A stretch of 64,000 nt of DNA, taken from the NCBI GenBank assembly GCA_022747635.1, contig JAKTNV010000001.1, forward strand, positions 39,389,572-39,453,571. Direction: 5' to 3'. The position numbers and the translations under genes are program-made. Source of the DNA: Hetaerina americana (taxonomy: Eukaryota > Arthropoda > Insecta > Odonata > Calopterygidae). Under the pieces are notes generated by a model. It worked only from the letters and a program-made list of their open reading frames with translations. It ran no database searches and was not told the origin of the DNA. Of this stretch, positions 41,945 through 55,406 are shown one piece after another (within the stretch, counting starts at the first letter, position 1; each line of letters opens with the position of its first letter).

Positions 41945-44900
41945 CTTCACTTTATTTTGAGATCCGAGGTAAGAATAAAAGGTTGGAAATTTCCTGAAAT
42001 ATGTACTTCTTCGCGATATTTGGCTAACATGGAAATATTTGCCGTAAGTGTTTTTATTACTTGATCATATTATAAGAATATGCTTCATACTCACTGAGAG
42101 TCGATTCTTTCCCTTTATAAATGGAACTGATTAAATATTTTAGAAAATTATTTGATATTTTATTCGATAAAACTAAGAATGAGAAATGTTGTTAAGAGCA
42201 TGTAAAATAAATCGAAAGAGAATGTTAGTTAAAAAAAATAACGTGGGAAATGTCTTCAGTTTTGCTGTTAGCATTGAAGTGCTTCCCTGATTTCGTTATA
42301 CCTATCACGATTTATTTGTTAACGGGTGAGGTATTTTTTGCTGGAGATATGGTTTACACTATAGCTTGGTTAATACCGCTACATGTATGAGCAAACTCGT
42401 AAAACTCATCAAACATTTTTCCTTGCTTGCTACAGTGTTAATTGCAGGATATGCGCCGTTTTGCATTAATAAGTTGATGTCTATGAAGAAGAATCTAAAC
42501 AAATTTGTATAATACTGTAATTATCAATTGTACTGATTTCTAGAGGATGCTAAATCTCATGAAATATAAGGTTTGTGTAAAAATTATCGGTAACCATTTT
42601 TTTCTGATGTTTGCGTGAAGTGTTGATTACACGCCGTTGGTTAAGTGTGCCCATAAAAGCAGATAGCGTATTGGCATTGATAAGATCTTTGTCAAATATT
42701 AGGAATGTAAATATCGCTTTTAAAGAAATAGACAAGGATGACATAGATGGATAAGACACGAGAAGGTATACGGAAAACACGAGAACAAGAAGTAGTAAAA
42801 CATTACTTCGGGTGCTTGAATTATGCAACTTCCACTATTCCTATTACCTAAATTTTTGCAATATTAAAAAAATTCTTATGTTACTACTTAAGGCCTGAAA
42901 AACTGACAAACCTACAAATACCACCTAAACAGAAATCAATCGGAATTATGTTTTAATGATTCAGTGTGCTGTTTGCATCAACTAATTATTTACAAAGATT
43001 AGGTTATTATCCTGTTATTTGTGTATTTATGGAGCATTTAAATAAATTAGGAACTTAATTTATGCTATACTTTAGCCATATTTATGAGTACCTATTATCC
43101 TCCCTCCTACGCAAAGGAGGGAGGATACCTCTATGTTACATTTTTTCTTCGGTGCAAGGAAAAAGTCATCAAGCGCTCTGATCATCGTTTATGCTTTCTG
43201 TGCCCTACTTGAACCCTTGAACTAATTATATTTTGATATTGAACTACGTCGAACAATGCAAAGAGTAAGAATGACTAACGACCGACCACCTGTGACAAAA
43301 TTAGGCCCCTATTGAAACTGATATTGTATTAAAGCCATGTGTTGCACGTAAGTCTTCGTAGCATGTGCGTAAAGGCATGCATTCTAATTCGTGTACCGAG
43401 CAATATATTGTACATTCGACGCTCCACTCACTCCTCGTGGTGGGGAATCAAAGCAATATTTCTGGGGGGTTTCATGTGTTTAAGCAAACTTAGACAAACA
43501 TTACTATGATTTGTATCTTTTTAAAGCTCTTAAAGAGTTATTTTTTAAAACTGATGAAAATGTTATGCAATGCGACCTATATGTTTAAAAAATAGGTTTT
43601 TTTGAAACCGGTGGAAACGTTTGACAATTATGACTTATAAATAGATGAACACAAGTTGGTATTTCAAGACTAAAAATGAGTTCCAACTCTCCGCTTAATA
43701 ATAATCATAATTAATAACCATAATCCGCTCTCGAGAAAGTGTGGGATATGAGCGATTTCAGAGTATTAAATAGCCCTTAAAATTTTCACTGAACAAATAC
43801 TTCACTCCATAATGTAGTTATTGAATCCAGGGTAATTTGTTACGGGGACCAAGGTGTTAGTTTCGAGTAGTAAAGAAAATATTTAGCATATTGAGGACAC
43901 CCAAACCAAAAGAAGACTAAGAGAAAAATAGTCTAGTTCACTATTTATTCCTGCCTTTCCATGGTAAGCTATAACCCCTCTACGGGCGTTTTGATACTAT
44001 TCTAGACTAGTTTATTCCGACCATACAATCTGTGATTCCTATCGTAACCCCCTATTCCAACCTTATGGCTCAATCGAAACTTACATGAACCTTTTTTCTA
44101 AAGCGGTGCTTCGTTTTATTTTATTAAGGGTTCGATCATGGCAGAAAGTTGTTAAAGCCAATTATTATGAATATTCTATGTTTGTATTTTGACGTGGGGA
44201 AAGTAAGATCAGGTATTTCCTACTCCAATCGGAATATAGGTGAATAGGAGATTAATTTTTGATGTTAACTTTTGCTGCGTTCGCATATATAACTAGGATC
44301 AACAATAAATGGCAATGAAAAAATATTCATACCATTTAATCCAAAATGAACTTAGAGATACCCGGCGACATTATTCATTTGATTCATTGAGTGCGAGAAA
44401 TTTTAAATTTTAATGCAATAATTATGAAAAGAATGATGGGACCGATATTGAGATACTGCAACAGAATCAGTGTGTATCGCAGAACAATATGGTGTAATGC
44501 ATAGGGTATAGGGATGCATTTAACGGAAGAGCAAGGGGTTATGGGTGTACGGTAAATTATAGCGTTTACGGAACAGTGGTGATTAATCTTGGGAGTAAAT
44601 ATAAGGGAGACGAGGTGGGGAACAAATGTTTCGGTTTTACGCGGGAGAGGCACTCGGAGGTTCTGACGGAGACTCAGTTAAGAGAACGACGGGTGGGTAT
44701 GTTAGAGGAGGACGGTGGAGTGTTTGAAATTTGGATGGAGTTTAAAGGGAATGAAGACAAAGCTGATGAGGTGATGCAATTGATACGGTGCGGAGATTAT
44801 GCATGCGGTTTAGTTCCTAGCCTGAGAAGACTCTTGGAGGTTAAAGTATTTGCGGTCGGAGTTTAGGGGATGGCGAAAGCTTCAGGAACTGCATGAAGTT

Positions 44901-46299
44901 TTAATGAGCCGGCGAAGGTGGAAGAACCGAGGTGAGGGAAGATGCGCGTAAGATTTAGTGGAGGGATTTAAGGATGAGAGGTGGGTGAAGCGTTCCTTTT
45001 CCTAATAAAGGGCAGATTAGTGAAGGCATCGACCTTAAAAGAAACTAACTAAAGTGACATATTTTGAATCGATGACCAAATAGTATTGAGGCTGCGGAAT
45101 GTTTAATTAAATGTAGCAAATGTTTTATCCGAAATGTTTTCTGGTCTCAAATTCCTGTAAATATAAATTAACAGAAAATTTTGTGGAACAGATTGGGTAA
45201 TAGTTACTGGATTGATCGACTGTTTCGTAGAATTGGACCCTAATATTATATAACATTCATTGGAATTTTGAAACAGCTGATTGATGATGCTGAATGTAGG
45301 CTATTAAATAGTGTTAATCATTAGTTTTTCCTTGATTATATCTTAAAATTAATGTCAAATCGTGATGTCGTACTACCCTAATCTTGGCAATGAGATCCGA
45401 ATTCTAAAGGGGGCGTAATTGGGGTAAATTCAAAAAAGGAATACTTAAATGCTTCAGAATATTTTTTAGGGATGCATATTTTTAGTTTTTCTAATATACG
45501 GCAGAAAACACGAGCTGATAATGGTACTTGAAAACAAAAATTATTCGTACAGTCCAAGTGCAATTGAAAATATTACAACATACCTTGTTGGGAATGCATG
45601 CATGGTTACATTAGGAAATGACCCGATATTACATCACCTTCGTGAAGGATGACGTCTTGAAACTAGATTACTTAATTGGGAAAACATTTGAGGAAACTGG
45701 ACGAAAATAGATGAATGTACACTCAAACTCTTGGTTAGTTCACTAAATTTAAATCTTCCTGAACACGGTGTTGACATGAAGGGGGCTCCATAGAGAAAAA
45801 AACAAATATTGACTATTATACTATATGCTCAGAAATGGGATGCGGAATTCATATCAAATTTTTAATAGCTAAGAATCTTCATTTAATGACGATGTTTCAT
45901 ACCCCAGCAAATATTGTTCTGAAATGTATGCTTTTGTGAATTCATTCTTATAACTCACTTTTGTTATTAAATCAGATCAAAATAATTCTAAGTGAATAAA
46001 TAAGTTGTTTCTAAGAATCAGAAATAATTATTATGATGACCTTTTATCGTATTTTGATTTTGACCTTCATGTAAGATAAATTAAACTGTTGAAATGAAAG
46101 CTTTTCAAATTTTTGAATTAAATTCTTTTCTCTGCAAACATATGCATATGCATTTCTCTTCAAGGTAAAGAAAAGAAATATTTTACATTTTACCTATTAT
46201 TAAGTGAAACGGAGTGACGAAGCCTTCAACACACGTGAAATGGTACATAAAAACGTAGTCCAGAAGATTGGGGGTATAAAAATATCCGTCACGCACTAA
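41945..46299. other. Unassigned, A+T-rich
   Basis: Contains one perfect 12-bp-stem hairpin (43096-43127). A 96-residue plus frame at 44576-44866 has no recognisable motif. Confidence 0.45.
43096..43127. repeat. Perfect short hairpin
   Basis: TATCCTCCCTCC, an 8-nt loop TACGCAAA, then GGAGGGAGGATA. A 12-bp perfect stem in A+T-rich surroundings; too short for an animal microRNA precursor. Confidence 0.8.
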
Positions 46300-47320
46300 A
46301 AAAAGACCAACCCGCCTCTGACCCTCTCCCCACTCGCGCCCCATACCTTAACAATAAATGAATACGTCCACAGACGATGAGCCGTTGTGGACATGAAAGG
46401 ACGAATTTGATATCCAGTCAACATGAAAGGAAGGCGTTTTCCGTGAAAAGGACTTTCCTTTCCATGCCCTCACTCCCTCCCTCGCACAGTTTAATTGCCT
46501 TTTCTCTCTGCCCTTCACTCTTCCCATACTCCTCCGCATGGCCCCTCTTCTCTCGCCCTCCGCTCCTCTTTTGTTTTCCCTCATCCTCCTAATGGCGTCC
46601 TCTTAATCCACTCCCCTCCTCTACCCGCAAAACACCCCTAACGCCACCCCCTCTCCCCAGAGCCTCAATCCTTTCCGCTGCCCTTCCCAACGGTGGAGAA
46701 GGGTAGCAGGAGCGGCGAGGGTGGGCCCTTTTAAAGATCTCACAGAGATCGACCCCCTGGTCGCCATAATCCCTCCAGCGACCGCTGGGGCCCACCTTCC
46801 CCCTGCCTCCCGTCGTCCCCCGGCCACCCCCTCCCCTCTCTCGACCTCACCACTAATTCCCGCCCACCCACAGCGCCCTCTCCATCCCTATACGTTTCAT
46901 CGGTCCTCTCTCTCTTTCTATCTCTCTTGCCACTTTCCTCCTCCCCCTCCTCCTTCATTGCGCACCGTGATCTACTTTCTTCCCCTCGGCCCTTTCCTGG
47001 GCCTTGGAGCCTCTCTCTCTTCCACTTCATGCCCTTTATTTCCTCCCCTCTCCTCCATTCCACCCCCCCCCCCGCAATCCAGCTGGCTGATCTCCAATGG
47101 CCGTGTATGGTGCCCCCCAAGGCGGTGCACCTCATCCTCATTTGCGCCGGCCCATGCCTCGCCTCGGCACACGTGGGGCAGGAGAGGGCGGCGCATATTC
47201 GACCACAGTGCCTCTTCTCTCTCTCGCTCCATCTCCACCACATCCATTTTAGGTTTTCTCTTTTTTATTCTTCCACCCTGCAAAGCAAATGTCTCTACTC
47301 TACCTATATTTGTCTTCCGT
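46300..47320. repeat. Pyrimidine-rich island
   Basis: C+T-rich and fairly G+C-rich on the plus strand for about 1 kb. Frames of 103-201 residues overlap on both strands; products are Pro/Ser-rich or Arg/Glu/Gly-rich with no family match. Confidence 0.5.
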
Positions 47321-48663
47321 TCCTAAAGTCGACTAATGCTATTCTCTTTTGCTACCGATTTTTATCTTTTCCTCACCGTTTCCCTCGTTCTGTATAATTA
47401 AATGAATTTATCTGATTTCATTCACATTTGTGTTTTAGCCTATTTTTTATCGAGTATTTGTTTGAACGTCGCTAGTCAAACTAAAAACATTTATAGTTAT
47501 CTTATTTGGTTGAGTAAGTTTATTTCATATTTCTCCCGATTTAATTTAATTATAAACCCTTCTAGCTCTAAAACCTTGTGATACATTTTATAAGGAATAA
47601 TTCGAATAGTATCAGTGTTAGAATGCTCACATAAATTTTTTGGTATGTGTTTACCCTCTAGTACCCCAATGAAGGAGTTTCGTTCCATTGGGAAAAAAAG
47701 AAGCCAAAGCCGTGATGCTTATGCGCGGGAAGGGTGATACGGGTAAAGTTAACCTGGAATCAATTTCCGGAAAGTATCTGGAACATATGGCCTAACAAAA
47801 TGCTTGAGGCCCTCTCCAGAAGTGATGAATTTTTTCAGCAATCTTTGCATAGGAAAAGTAACAATTAAATTATGCAAAGTCGTGATTTTTATGAAAGGGG
47901 CGAATAATTGAATAATGGATTTAGCATATCATTAAAAAAGTGAAAAAGAATTTTCTGAAGAGTTGTGGTCGCTCATTACTCGTATTACTACTAGGATTAG
48001 TGTGGAAAAGAGGATATTTAAAAATTAAATCGTAAGCGCCTACCTTACATCACTTTTAAGGTTCATGAAAAGGCTCACGAAGCGATCATTCCTTTCCTTC
48101 CTTCCAACGGCTGTTGGAGGGAACTCGAAGGCAGGACGAATGAAGAAGACAGGTAAAGAAAATGCTGAAGACAACAATATAAGAACAAATGTTGGGAAAT
48201 CGGGATAGAGAGCAAGAATAGAATTTTGGATGGAATTTAGCAAAGTAGAATGCGTGTTGAGCAAAAGAATGAGTTATTGTAGAGCAAAATGGGGCTTAAG
48301 GATACTTAAATTTAGTAGCTTTTAATTTCATATAAGTGAGAGCTTAGATGGAAAGCAGAATGTCAAGTCTGGGTCTATAACAAGCCAATCCTAAACTGGT
48401 GGAGAACGTATAATAATAATTTTGTTAATATACACAACCATTCCAGGAGGAGACACACCTAGTACATATCACTACCACTGTTGAATTGACACAAATAAGA
48501 AGGGTATTCAACAATGTACATATTTGTACGTTACCATGGTCACTACATATTCACCGAACGAAGGAGAATCATTCTTTTCTCTTCGACGAGCAGCATGACC
48601 GAGTAAATGTAAAAATATATATTCGAGCGTCTATTTTATTTGTGTCTATATTTTAACACTATA
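47321..48663. other. A+T-rich, nothing recognised
   Basis: No gene, repeat or RNA signal. Confidence 0.5.
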
Positions 48664-48668
48664 TATCT

Positions 48669-48710
<42 letters not shown>

Positions 48711-48769
48711 TATACATATACATATATATATATATGTTTATACATATACATATATATATATATATGTTT

Positions 48770-48847
<78 letters not shown>

Positions 48848-48868
48848 CACACACACACACATATATAC
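48664..48868. repeat. Compound (TA)n/(TATGTTTATACA)n/(CA)n microsatellite
   Basis: TA runs interrupted by three GTTTATACATA units, then about 70 bp of TA and ACACACACACACAC. Tyr/Ile-rich frames on both strands are artefacts. Confidence 0.95.
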
Positions 48869-49115
48869 CATAAACACAGTAATCAACCCGATGGTCGGTT
48901 TGGTAGGAGATGGTAGAATTTACCTAGTACTAAGCCCGACGGGGTGTGAAATTCACACATCAGGGTAGGGGGCCAGTACCTTTCCCTGTGCCGCTTATGG
49001 TTTCCCTGGAAGATCTGGTACCGGAAAAATCACATAGCTTGGGTGGAGCTGCAGGTGCCCAGAGAGGATTGCCCGGGAATTGAACCTGGGCCCTCCGGTC
49101 AGTAGTCCAACTATA
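48869..49115 (-). mobile_element. tRNA-derived SINE, family A, copy 3
   Basis: Minus-strand copy with B box GGTTCAATTCC (49086-49076), an intact body and the GGTTGATTACTGTG end, roughly 85% similar to copy 1 by eye. The head breaks off at 49115 after the TATAGTTGGACTACTGACCG region. The missing A-box part is found next door in the opposite orientation. Microsatellite bounds both sides. Confidence 0.85.
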
Positions 49116-49147
49116 AGTGGGTCGCCATTGTCTAGGGGTAGAGCGTT
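49116..49147 (+). mobile_element. Inverted A-box head fragment of SINE family A
   Basis: GTGGGTCGCCATTGTCTAGG followed by GGTAGAGCG matches the first 30 or so bases of copy 1 (GTGGGTCGCGGTAGTCTAGG) on the plus strand, opposite to the adjoining SINE. Confidence 0.7.
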
Positions 49148-49170
49148 GTGTGTGTGTAAATATAAAATGA

Positions 49171-49228
<58 letters not shown>

Positions 49229-49233
49229 GCACA
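49148..49233. repeat. (TG)n/(TA)n/(CA)n microsatellite
   Basis: GTGTGTGTGTAAATATAAAA, about 50 bp of TA, then CACACACACGCACAC. Confidence 0.95.
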
Positions 49234-52200
49234 CGACTATTAAAAGGTGAGTATACATGCATGTAAATCTGAAAACTTCTAAAAACTGGTATTTTCAGAT
49301 CGTGTGACATATTAGAAAAACGTTTGACAAAGTCCACCGATATTATTCCTCCACCTTTAATCATCAATGCAAAGGCCGGGCACCATCTACCTCCTCATTA
49401 CCTATAACTTTACTTGTCGTTTTAATGCTAGGCGACGCATTAAGGTCTCAAGCTTGCTCTAATTATTCCGCTTGTCCGAACGTTCCTCCTCGCCGGATCT
49501 TTCAAGTCCTCTCTCCCTCAGGTTATTTTGACTGTCAACGCTTTGGTGGTCTCCCTGCCTCATATCAGACCCCTACTCTCTAACTCACCCATTTTAGGTT
49601 CCTTTATTCTCACTTCTATTGTGTTCCCTCTTTCCATTAATTTTACCTTTGTCTCTTTGGTGTGTTTGTTTATTCGTATCTATTTATTTTCTTTCATTTG
49701 GTATAGATCCAACGTTAGTTAACAGATTTAGCCGGTAACTAAAATAAATATGCAAAGATGATTTTCTTGAATTTATCACTGCTTAGATTGTTCCTGTGAT
49801 GACTTTATATTTGATTTCAAATCAAGGAATTTCCTCCGTGCATCTAAAATGTCAGTGATTAATTCACTGACTGACTTGTAGACGGATTTTTCTCTTAAAG
49901 AGTCAATTAGGGAAATATTGTAAAATTATAATGGCAATTGCTTTGTTTTTTTCGAAGTGTAACCCAACACTGGCGATGATATTCGGAAAATTACTTGAAT
50001 CCCGTCAGTAAAACTGATAACGTTTAACAAAGACGGAAGTTATATCTACTATCTAGTTCACCGCTGGCCTTAAGATGCCTGAAAAGGAGAGGCCATGTTA
50101 TCTCAGGGAGACAGTTATGTAGCGACTCAGAAGCCACCCAGCTTCAATATATATTTGAAAATTCCTTTAATTACATTGTTTGACTTAAAAGTATAAAGGT
50201 GACATATTGGGAAATACACTTATTTACCATGATTACCCTTTCAATGCTTCTCCGAATCATCTAATGGCAAAATGCATCAGGCCGATTATTTAGTTAGAAG
50301 GGTATGGTGAAGAGGAAACGTAATTAAGTAGAAATCTGAGAAAAAATTATCCTCCGGGGCCCCTATTCTTCTCAATCCTAGTATGAGTATTTATATACGT
50401 GACTACTTGATATATTTAATCCTCTGATAATGCTGCACTACAGCGAAAACTGTGATGGTGAATACATTTTAAATGCGAAAATATTTGCGGATTACTATTT
50501 ATGCCTTTCAACAGTAGGAAGTTTTTAACTTTACACTTTAAGTGTTTTTCATGCATTTTATTTATTTGTGTACTCTCTTTATTCCCACGACAAAAAAATT
50601 ACTGAACAACAGTAAGACGCTTGCCAACGACAAGAATTATTCCGTCTCTTTTACCGATCTGTTACATGCCACCATAATACGAATGTGTTTTGGAGGGTAG
50701 TAGTATGTACCTTTAATATTGTTTCCTCCAAAGAATTGGGCATTTCTGGGTTCTAGTTATAATCTAAATTCTTTAACAACTTCCATTGTCTTAAAGTGAA
50801 GAATGATGATGAATGCTTACGATGTTAGCCTTGAAAGTTTCGTTTATGCCTCTAGTTCTGTCAGCATTGAAAGGAACTATCGTCATATTTTATTAAATTG
50901 TCATTCATCTGAAATTTTTTTCAACTGTCCGCCCATACACATTCTGCATACGTTACTTCTCTTTTGATACTCTTTTCTCAGCTAAAACATGAAGCATATG
51001 TGGACTTAATTCTTTCCAAATTTTGGATTTTTATTGTTATTGTATGATGCATATATATTTTGCAAAAAACGATGAAGCATTTTCTTATGACTGACTTTTG
51101 AGCATTAAGTATTGCTAAAATAAGGTTAAAATAAGATTTTTTAATTTATTTAAATCTCAGCCATCTGATTTTCTTTTGTATTTCAAGTTTCTTGTATGAG
51201 GGAACATTGTCTTTCATAATAAAAAGAATATTATTTGTTGTACACATTTCAGCAGCCTAGAATAATTCTATAGGCGATAAATGTTGAAATTAGTGAAAAT
51301 TAGTTCCTTTCTTTATTTTAATTCTTGTTTTTCATCCCATTTCTCGGTTATATTCTATTAATAATAATTCATCAATAATTTTCAATTTTTATTGCAGATA
51401 GCAAAATTTCCCAAGAAACACTCATTAAAATTTAAGTTAACTACGGTCATCATACACTTCTTCTGGACATGAGGTGCTTGATTTCGCACAAAAGAGCAAG
51501 TTGAGAATTCTGCTGAATTAATTTTTGAAAATCATTGCCTCGACCTAATGAACCGCGAACACTAGCCCGAAATCGTTATATGACATGAGGAGAGACACAA
51601 AGAAGGAATAGTGCGTCGGGGTGCCCGAGAACCGATTCAACCGACCGTTTCGCAGTGATTGAGGGCGCTGACCCACTAAAACGGATCGTTCGATGGGAAG
51701 TTAACAATTTCGCGGAAACTCGGTGAGCGGAGAGATGGCTGGCTCCTGGGAAGAGGGGGTGGTGGGAGCGAGAAGAGGAGCGTGGCGACATCCCCACGCC
51801 ACCTTTGGAGATAACTGCATTCCTAATTCGCGTCGCGTGATCCGAAGTGTGGGGGAGGCATGGGACTGGGGCTGAGAGGGGATGAACTGCCGGGTCGGCG
51901 CGCAGAGGCGAGCAATGGGGTGGCGGTAGAGAAATAACACTTTGGCCCATCGTGTGTCGTTCCCAGGAGGGGAATCTTAGACGTGGGTTGAGGAATAGGT
52001 AGTTCAATGGCGATGGTTGAGAAGGGAAGTTTGAAGTGAGATGAAGAAGGAAAATGCCTTTCTTTCCAGGAAAGAAGTAATCGTCGAGCCAGGCGTATAG
52101 GCGACAAGGGAGTCTTGATAAAGAAGTCATTATCCATATCATTCGTTTATAAATTTAGAAATACGTGAAAGCTGTAATAGAGTAAACGAATGATTAAATT

Positions 52201-53308
52201 TTTTTTTAAGTATTACCTTTAGGAATCTTTATATTAGTATGCGAACGTACGAAATAGCTCTTCTAACCTTTAAACGGCGAGACTTGGTTTTTCTGAATCT
52301 TCTGTTCCGTGATTTAGTGTTGACATCGATCGCTCTGATTGCAATACCTCTATAAATTCAATGCTCATACATTCTGCGTTCCAGAACTTCTGAACTTTCA
52401 TAGATGCTTTCTTAAAACAATTCTCAAGCTCATCCATCCCATGTATAAAAGCTGGGCGGGCTTAGTGGAATCGGCTCTTAAGGCGAGGGTGTGAGACTGA
52501 GCTGAGAAGGAACAGTGAACGTTGCGACTGCTTACAATCCTCGACTAGTAGGGAACAAGGGCAGAATGGAAAGGTGAATTTTGGGGCAATCAGAGACGTG
52601 ATATACATAGAGAGAAAGGCCCAAAGATGAAGATAACACTGAGAGGGAGCGGAGACAAAATTTTGTTCGCCTAGTTGGGGGGAGTCTGACTGGAGCCTTG
52701 AGGGGGAATAACGTGCATCGGTCCCCGGCCGTGTCATCTCGAGATCACTTTGTCGCCCGAGAAATGAATAATCTTAATGCGAGAAGGGGAAATAGTCTTG
52801 AGTTTCCTCTTTTTTTCATTTCGGTCTGGCCGGGTCCCCGTCTCACGCCCCGAGTCCTTGTAAACTGGCATCGACCAAATTGCATCCGTGCGACCTTTTC
52901 GTTGGATGCCGATAGGGTTGCGGGTGGGGAGAACCCGTGAAGTGATTAAGAATGGAAGTTGCTTGGATAAAAGTTGAAAAATAAAGATAAAGAGAGGAAG
53001 TATTTTTGTTGTAATTATCTAATGCATTTTTCTTCTTAAAAGCAAGCCAAGAGTTCAATGTTTTTTACATTTCAATTCAAAATTTGGTTTAACCAGGTAT
53101 ATTTATCTTCTGTGATAGTTAAATGCTAATGTCTCAAGTTGTTTTTATCTACTTTTGCTGAAAAGTTTATTGAAATACGTGAAACTGTTAAACACATTTT
53201 GGATGAAACTTTTGGTTTACAAAACGTTGTTGTAAAAAAGTCTTCTTTCTAATGCAACAGCGTGTTTATGAATCGTGTAACCCTTACATGATGGAAAAAT
53301 CATCTAAT
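49234..53308. other. Unassigned; purine islands 51.70-52.06 and 52.48-52.70 kb
   Basis: Otherwise A+T-rich. The 188-residue minus frame at 51576-52142 lies in the first island and overlaps two other open phases, which argues against coding. Confidence 0.45.
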
Positions 53309-53855
53309 ATAATGTAGAATAATTGCACTAGGCAAAGAGGATTTCACAAGAAAGAGGGAGTTGATGACAGGGACGTTGGGTAAGGATGTTAAGAAAAATC
53401 TCGTAAAAATGTATATAAGGAGCGTAGCTATTGTACGGCGCGGAAACGTGGGCATTGAAGCAGGAGGATAGACGTAGATTGGAGGCTTTTGAAATGTGGG
53501 TGTGGAGAAGAATGGAGAAGGTTAAGTGGACCGAAAGAAAACAAATGAGGAAGTACTTGGTTTGGTGGGTGAAGAGAGGGGTTTTTGAGAGAAATCCTAT
53601 GGAGGCAGGAAAAGTGGCTGAAGGGGGTATTGACCGGCAGCGGGATGTTGAAGACTGTAATTGAGGGGAGAATGTTAGGCAAACGAGGAAAGGGAAGGAA
53701 CAGGATAGGGATGTTGGACGGGATGAAGGGAGTACTCAGAGAGTGAATGAGAGAGTGTTTTGTTAGGAGTCACAAAATATTTATTTGGTAGTTTTGTCCA
53801 TCCAAAAACCTAACCTAACTGGTAGATTGCCTTATCATAATAATAATGTAGAATA
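53309..53855 (+). mobile_element. RTE-like LINE family 1, copy 3, with target duplication
   Basis: A 521-bp, severely 5'-truncated copy (53322-53842) starting at the codons for [12 protein letters not shown] and ending with ACCTAACCTAACTGGTAGAT and an ATAATAATA tail. It is flanked by a perfect 13-bp duplication ATAATGTAGAATA (53309-53321 and 53843-53855), part of which may belong to the tail. Protein traces: [32 protein letters not shown], shifted in frame once near 53430. At the position where copies 1 and 2 have TAA, this one has GAG GAA, giving the sense reading NEEVLG. A classical target-primed insertion, non-functional. Confidence 0.85.
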
Positions 53856-54649
53856 GAAGATATTCAAATAGAAGCAGCGTTAAATGAAGGGAGTTTTTTA
53901 CTGTCTTTAAAAGCAATTAAACTTACTTTATCGTCAATAAATATTATTTTAATTCAGGATAAACTGCTTACTCTGTTACCCGTTAACTCTTAACAAAATC
54001 AAGGTTCAATTTATGTAATAATATGTTTTGATGAGATAATCCTAAGTTTAAATCTATCTATGGGAAAACGTTGGAGGTTTCTGCAATAGATTGAAACCAA
54101 AGTTTGTTGGGTAATGAAATCAACCCTGTTCACAGAGAAGACATATCAATAAAAAACTTTATATGGCTAATTTTGACACCATTAATTTATTTATTTGAGA
54201 TAAACTTCTCTGGAGACAACTGGCGCGTATGTCGAAGTAACTAAAGATTTAAGCATTAATCAATCGTTATATTAATAAGAGAATTAGTCCGGAACTATTT
54301 TAGATATTCACCATGGTATTTAATTATAACTTTAAAATATATTAATTTTTTAAAATTTAAATATTTCAGTATTTAATATTTGGTGAAGTATTTGAGCATA
54401 TGAATCGTCCAACGCAGGATAAAATGTTGTCAGGAGGTATCCTTTCATTAACTGGTTCATCACACAATAATATTTTTACAAAAAAATATTTTTTAGCTCA
54501 TCATATTAAAGTCAATTTCATTTTAGGGTTCGGTTTTATTAATGGATTTGCGAGACATTTCACAACATCTATGAGCATCAGAAGTCAATTATTGCATGTG
54601 ATGAACCCTGCTTCATATCTTTATTTCTGATCTTGTCTTTTGACCATCA
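53856..54649. other. A+T-rich, nothing recognised
   Basis: Spacer between LINE copy 3 and the mariner; no signal. Confidence 0.5.
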
Positions 54650-55406
54650 TACGAGGGTCATCCGGAAAGTAGTACCCGTTCGTGAAATAAAGACACAAAA
54701 GTAAATATTAACAAACATAAAAAATTTTATTTGAAAGAGGATACTTTAAACTACTTCTCAACATAATCTCCAAGCAAATTAAGGCATTTGTCATAACGTG
54801 TGACAAGTTTCTGTATTCCTGCTGCATAGTCCTTCGCCGCCAGCTCATTGAGATACGCGAGGGACCCATCTTGCACAAATTTTTGCATAATGCAGATGGT
54901 GTTTAACAATTTCATGAACAATTGTTCGAGAAACATTGGGAAAATGCTCACAGATGTCATCAATTGTGACGCGCCGATCGTTCCTCACGAATTCGTCAAC
55001 TGAGCTCACCAGTTGGTCTGTAATGACAGACGGTCTCTCCGAACGCTCATCGTCGTGTGTGTTCCCCCTCCCCATGTTGAAGTTGCGACACCACCGCCGA
55101 ACAGACGACTCGTCCATTACATTGTCTCCATACACCTCCTTTAATTGGCGATGAATATCACATGGGCGAACGTTTCTTGCATTGAGGAATTTAATCACTG
55201 CCCTCACTTCACAACTGGCGGCGTTCTCAATTTTTTTAAACATTGTAAACAATCACAGAAACAACACAGGCAATGCTAGCGTCACGCAACTTGGCTCAGA
55301 GAAGGCAGACAAGCCACTGAAGCTATCTGACCTCGTCCAGCGGCTACTCGCGTCGTCAGCACTTCATGCGGCACGAACGGGTACTACTTTCCGGATGACC
55401 CTCGTA
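54650..55406 (-). mobile_element. Internally deleted mariner with perfect 33-bp inverted repeats
   Basis: The element at 54652-55404 (753 bp) begins CGAGGGTCATCCGGAAAGTA and ends with its exact reverse complement; the inverted repeats are 33 bp and perfect (54652-54684, 55372-55404). TA dinucleotides at 54650-54651 and 55405-55406 are the expected target duplication. The length is well under the roughly 1.3 kb of autonomous mariners, and the missing part is the catalytic core. With perfect ends it could still have been moved by a related transposase. Confidence 0.95.
54755..55252 (-). pseudogene. Mariner transposase, catalytic core deleted
   Basis: The minus frame from 55252 gives the paired helix-turn-helix DNA-binding region: EVRAVIKFLNARNVRPCDIH, VYGDNVMDESSVRRWCRNF, DDERSERPSV and FVRNDRRVTIDDICEHF ... 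VSRTIVHEIVKHHLHYAKIC, breaking off after ARWVPR, where the catalytic domain should start. In another frame the true C terminus follows at once: AAGIQKLVTRYDKCLNLLGD, ending YVEK. The deletion removes all three catalytic acids (DDD/DDE triad). Such a protein could bind mariner ends but not cut them. Compared with the mariner at 9.2-10.2 kb it is a different, better-preserved lineage. Confidence 0.88.
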
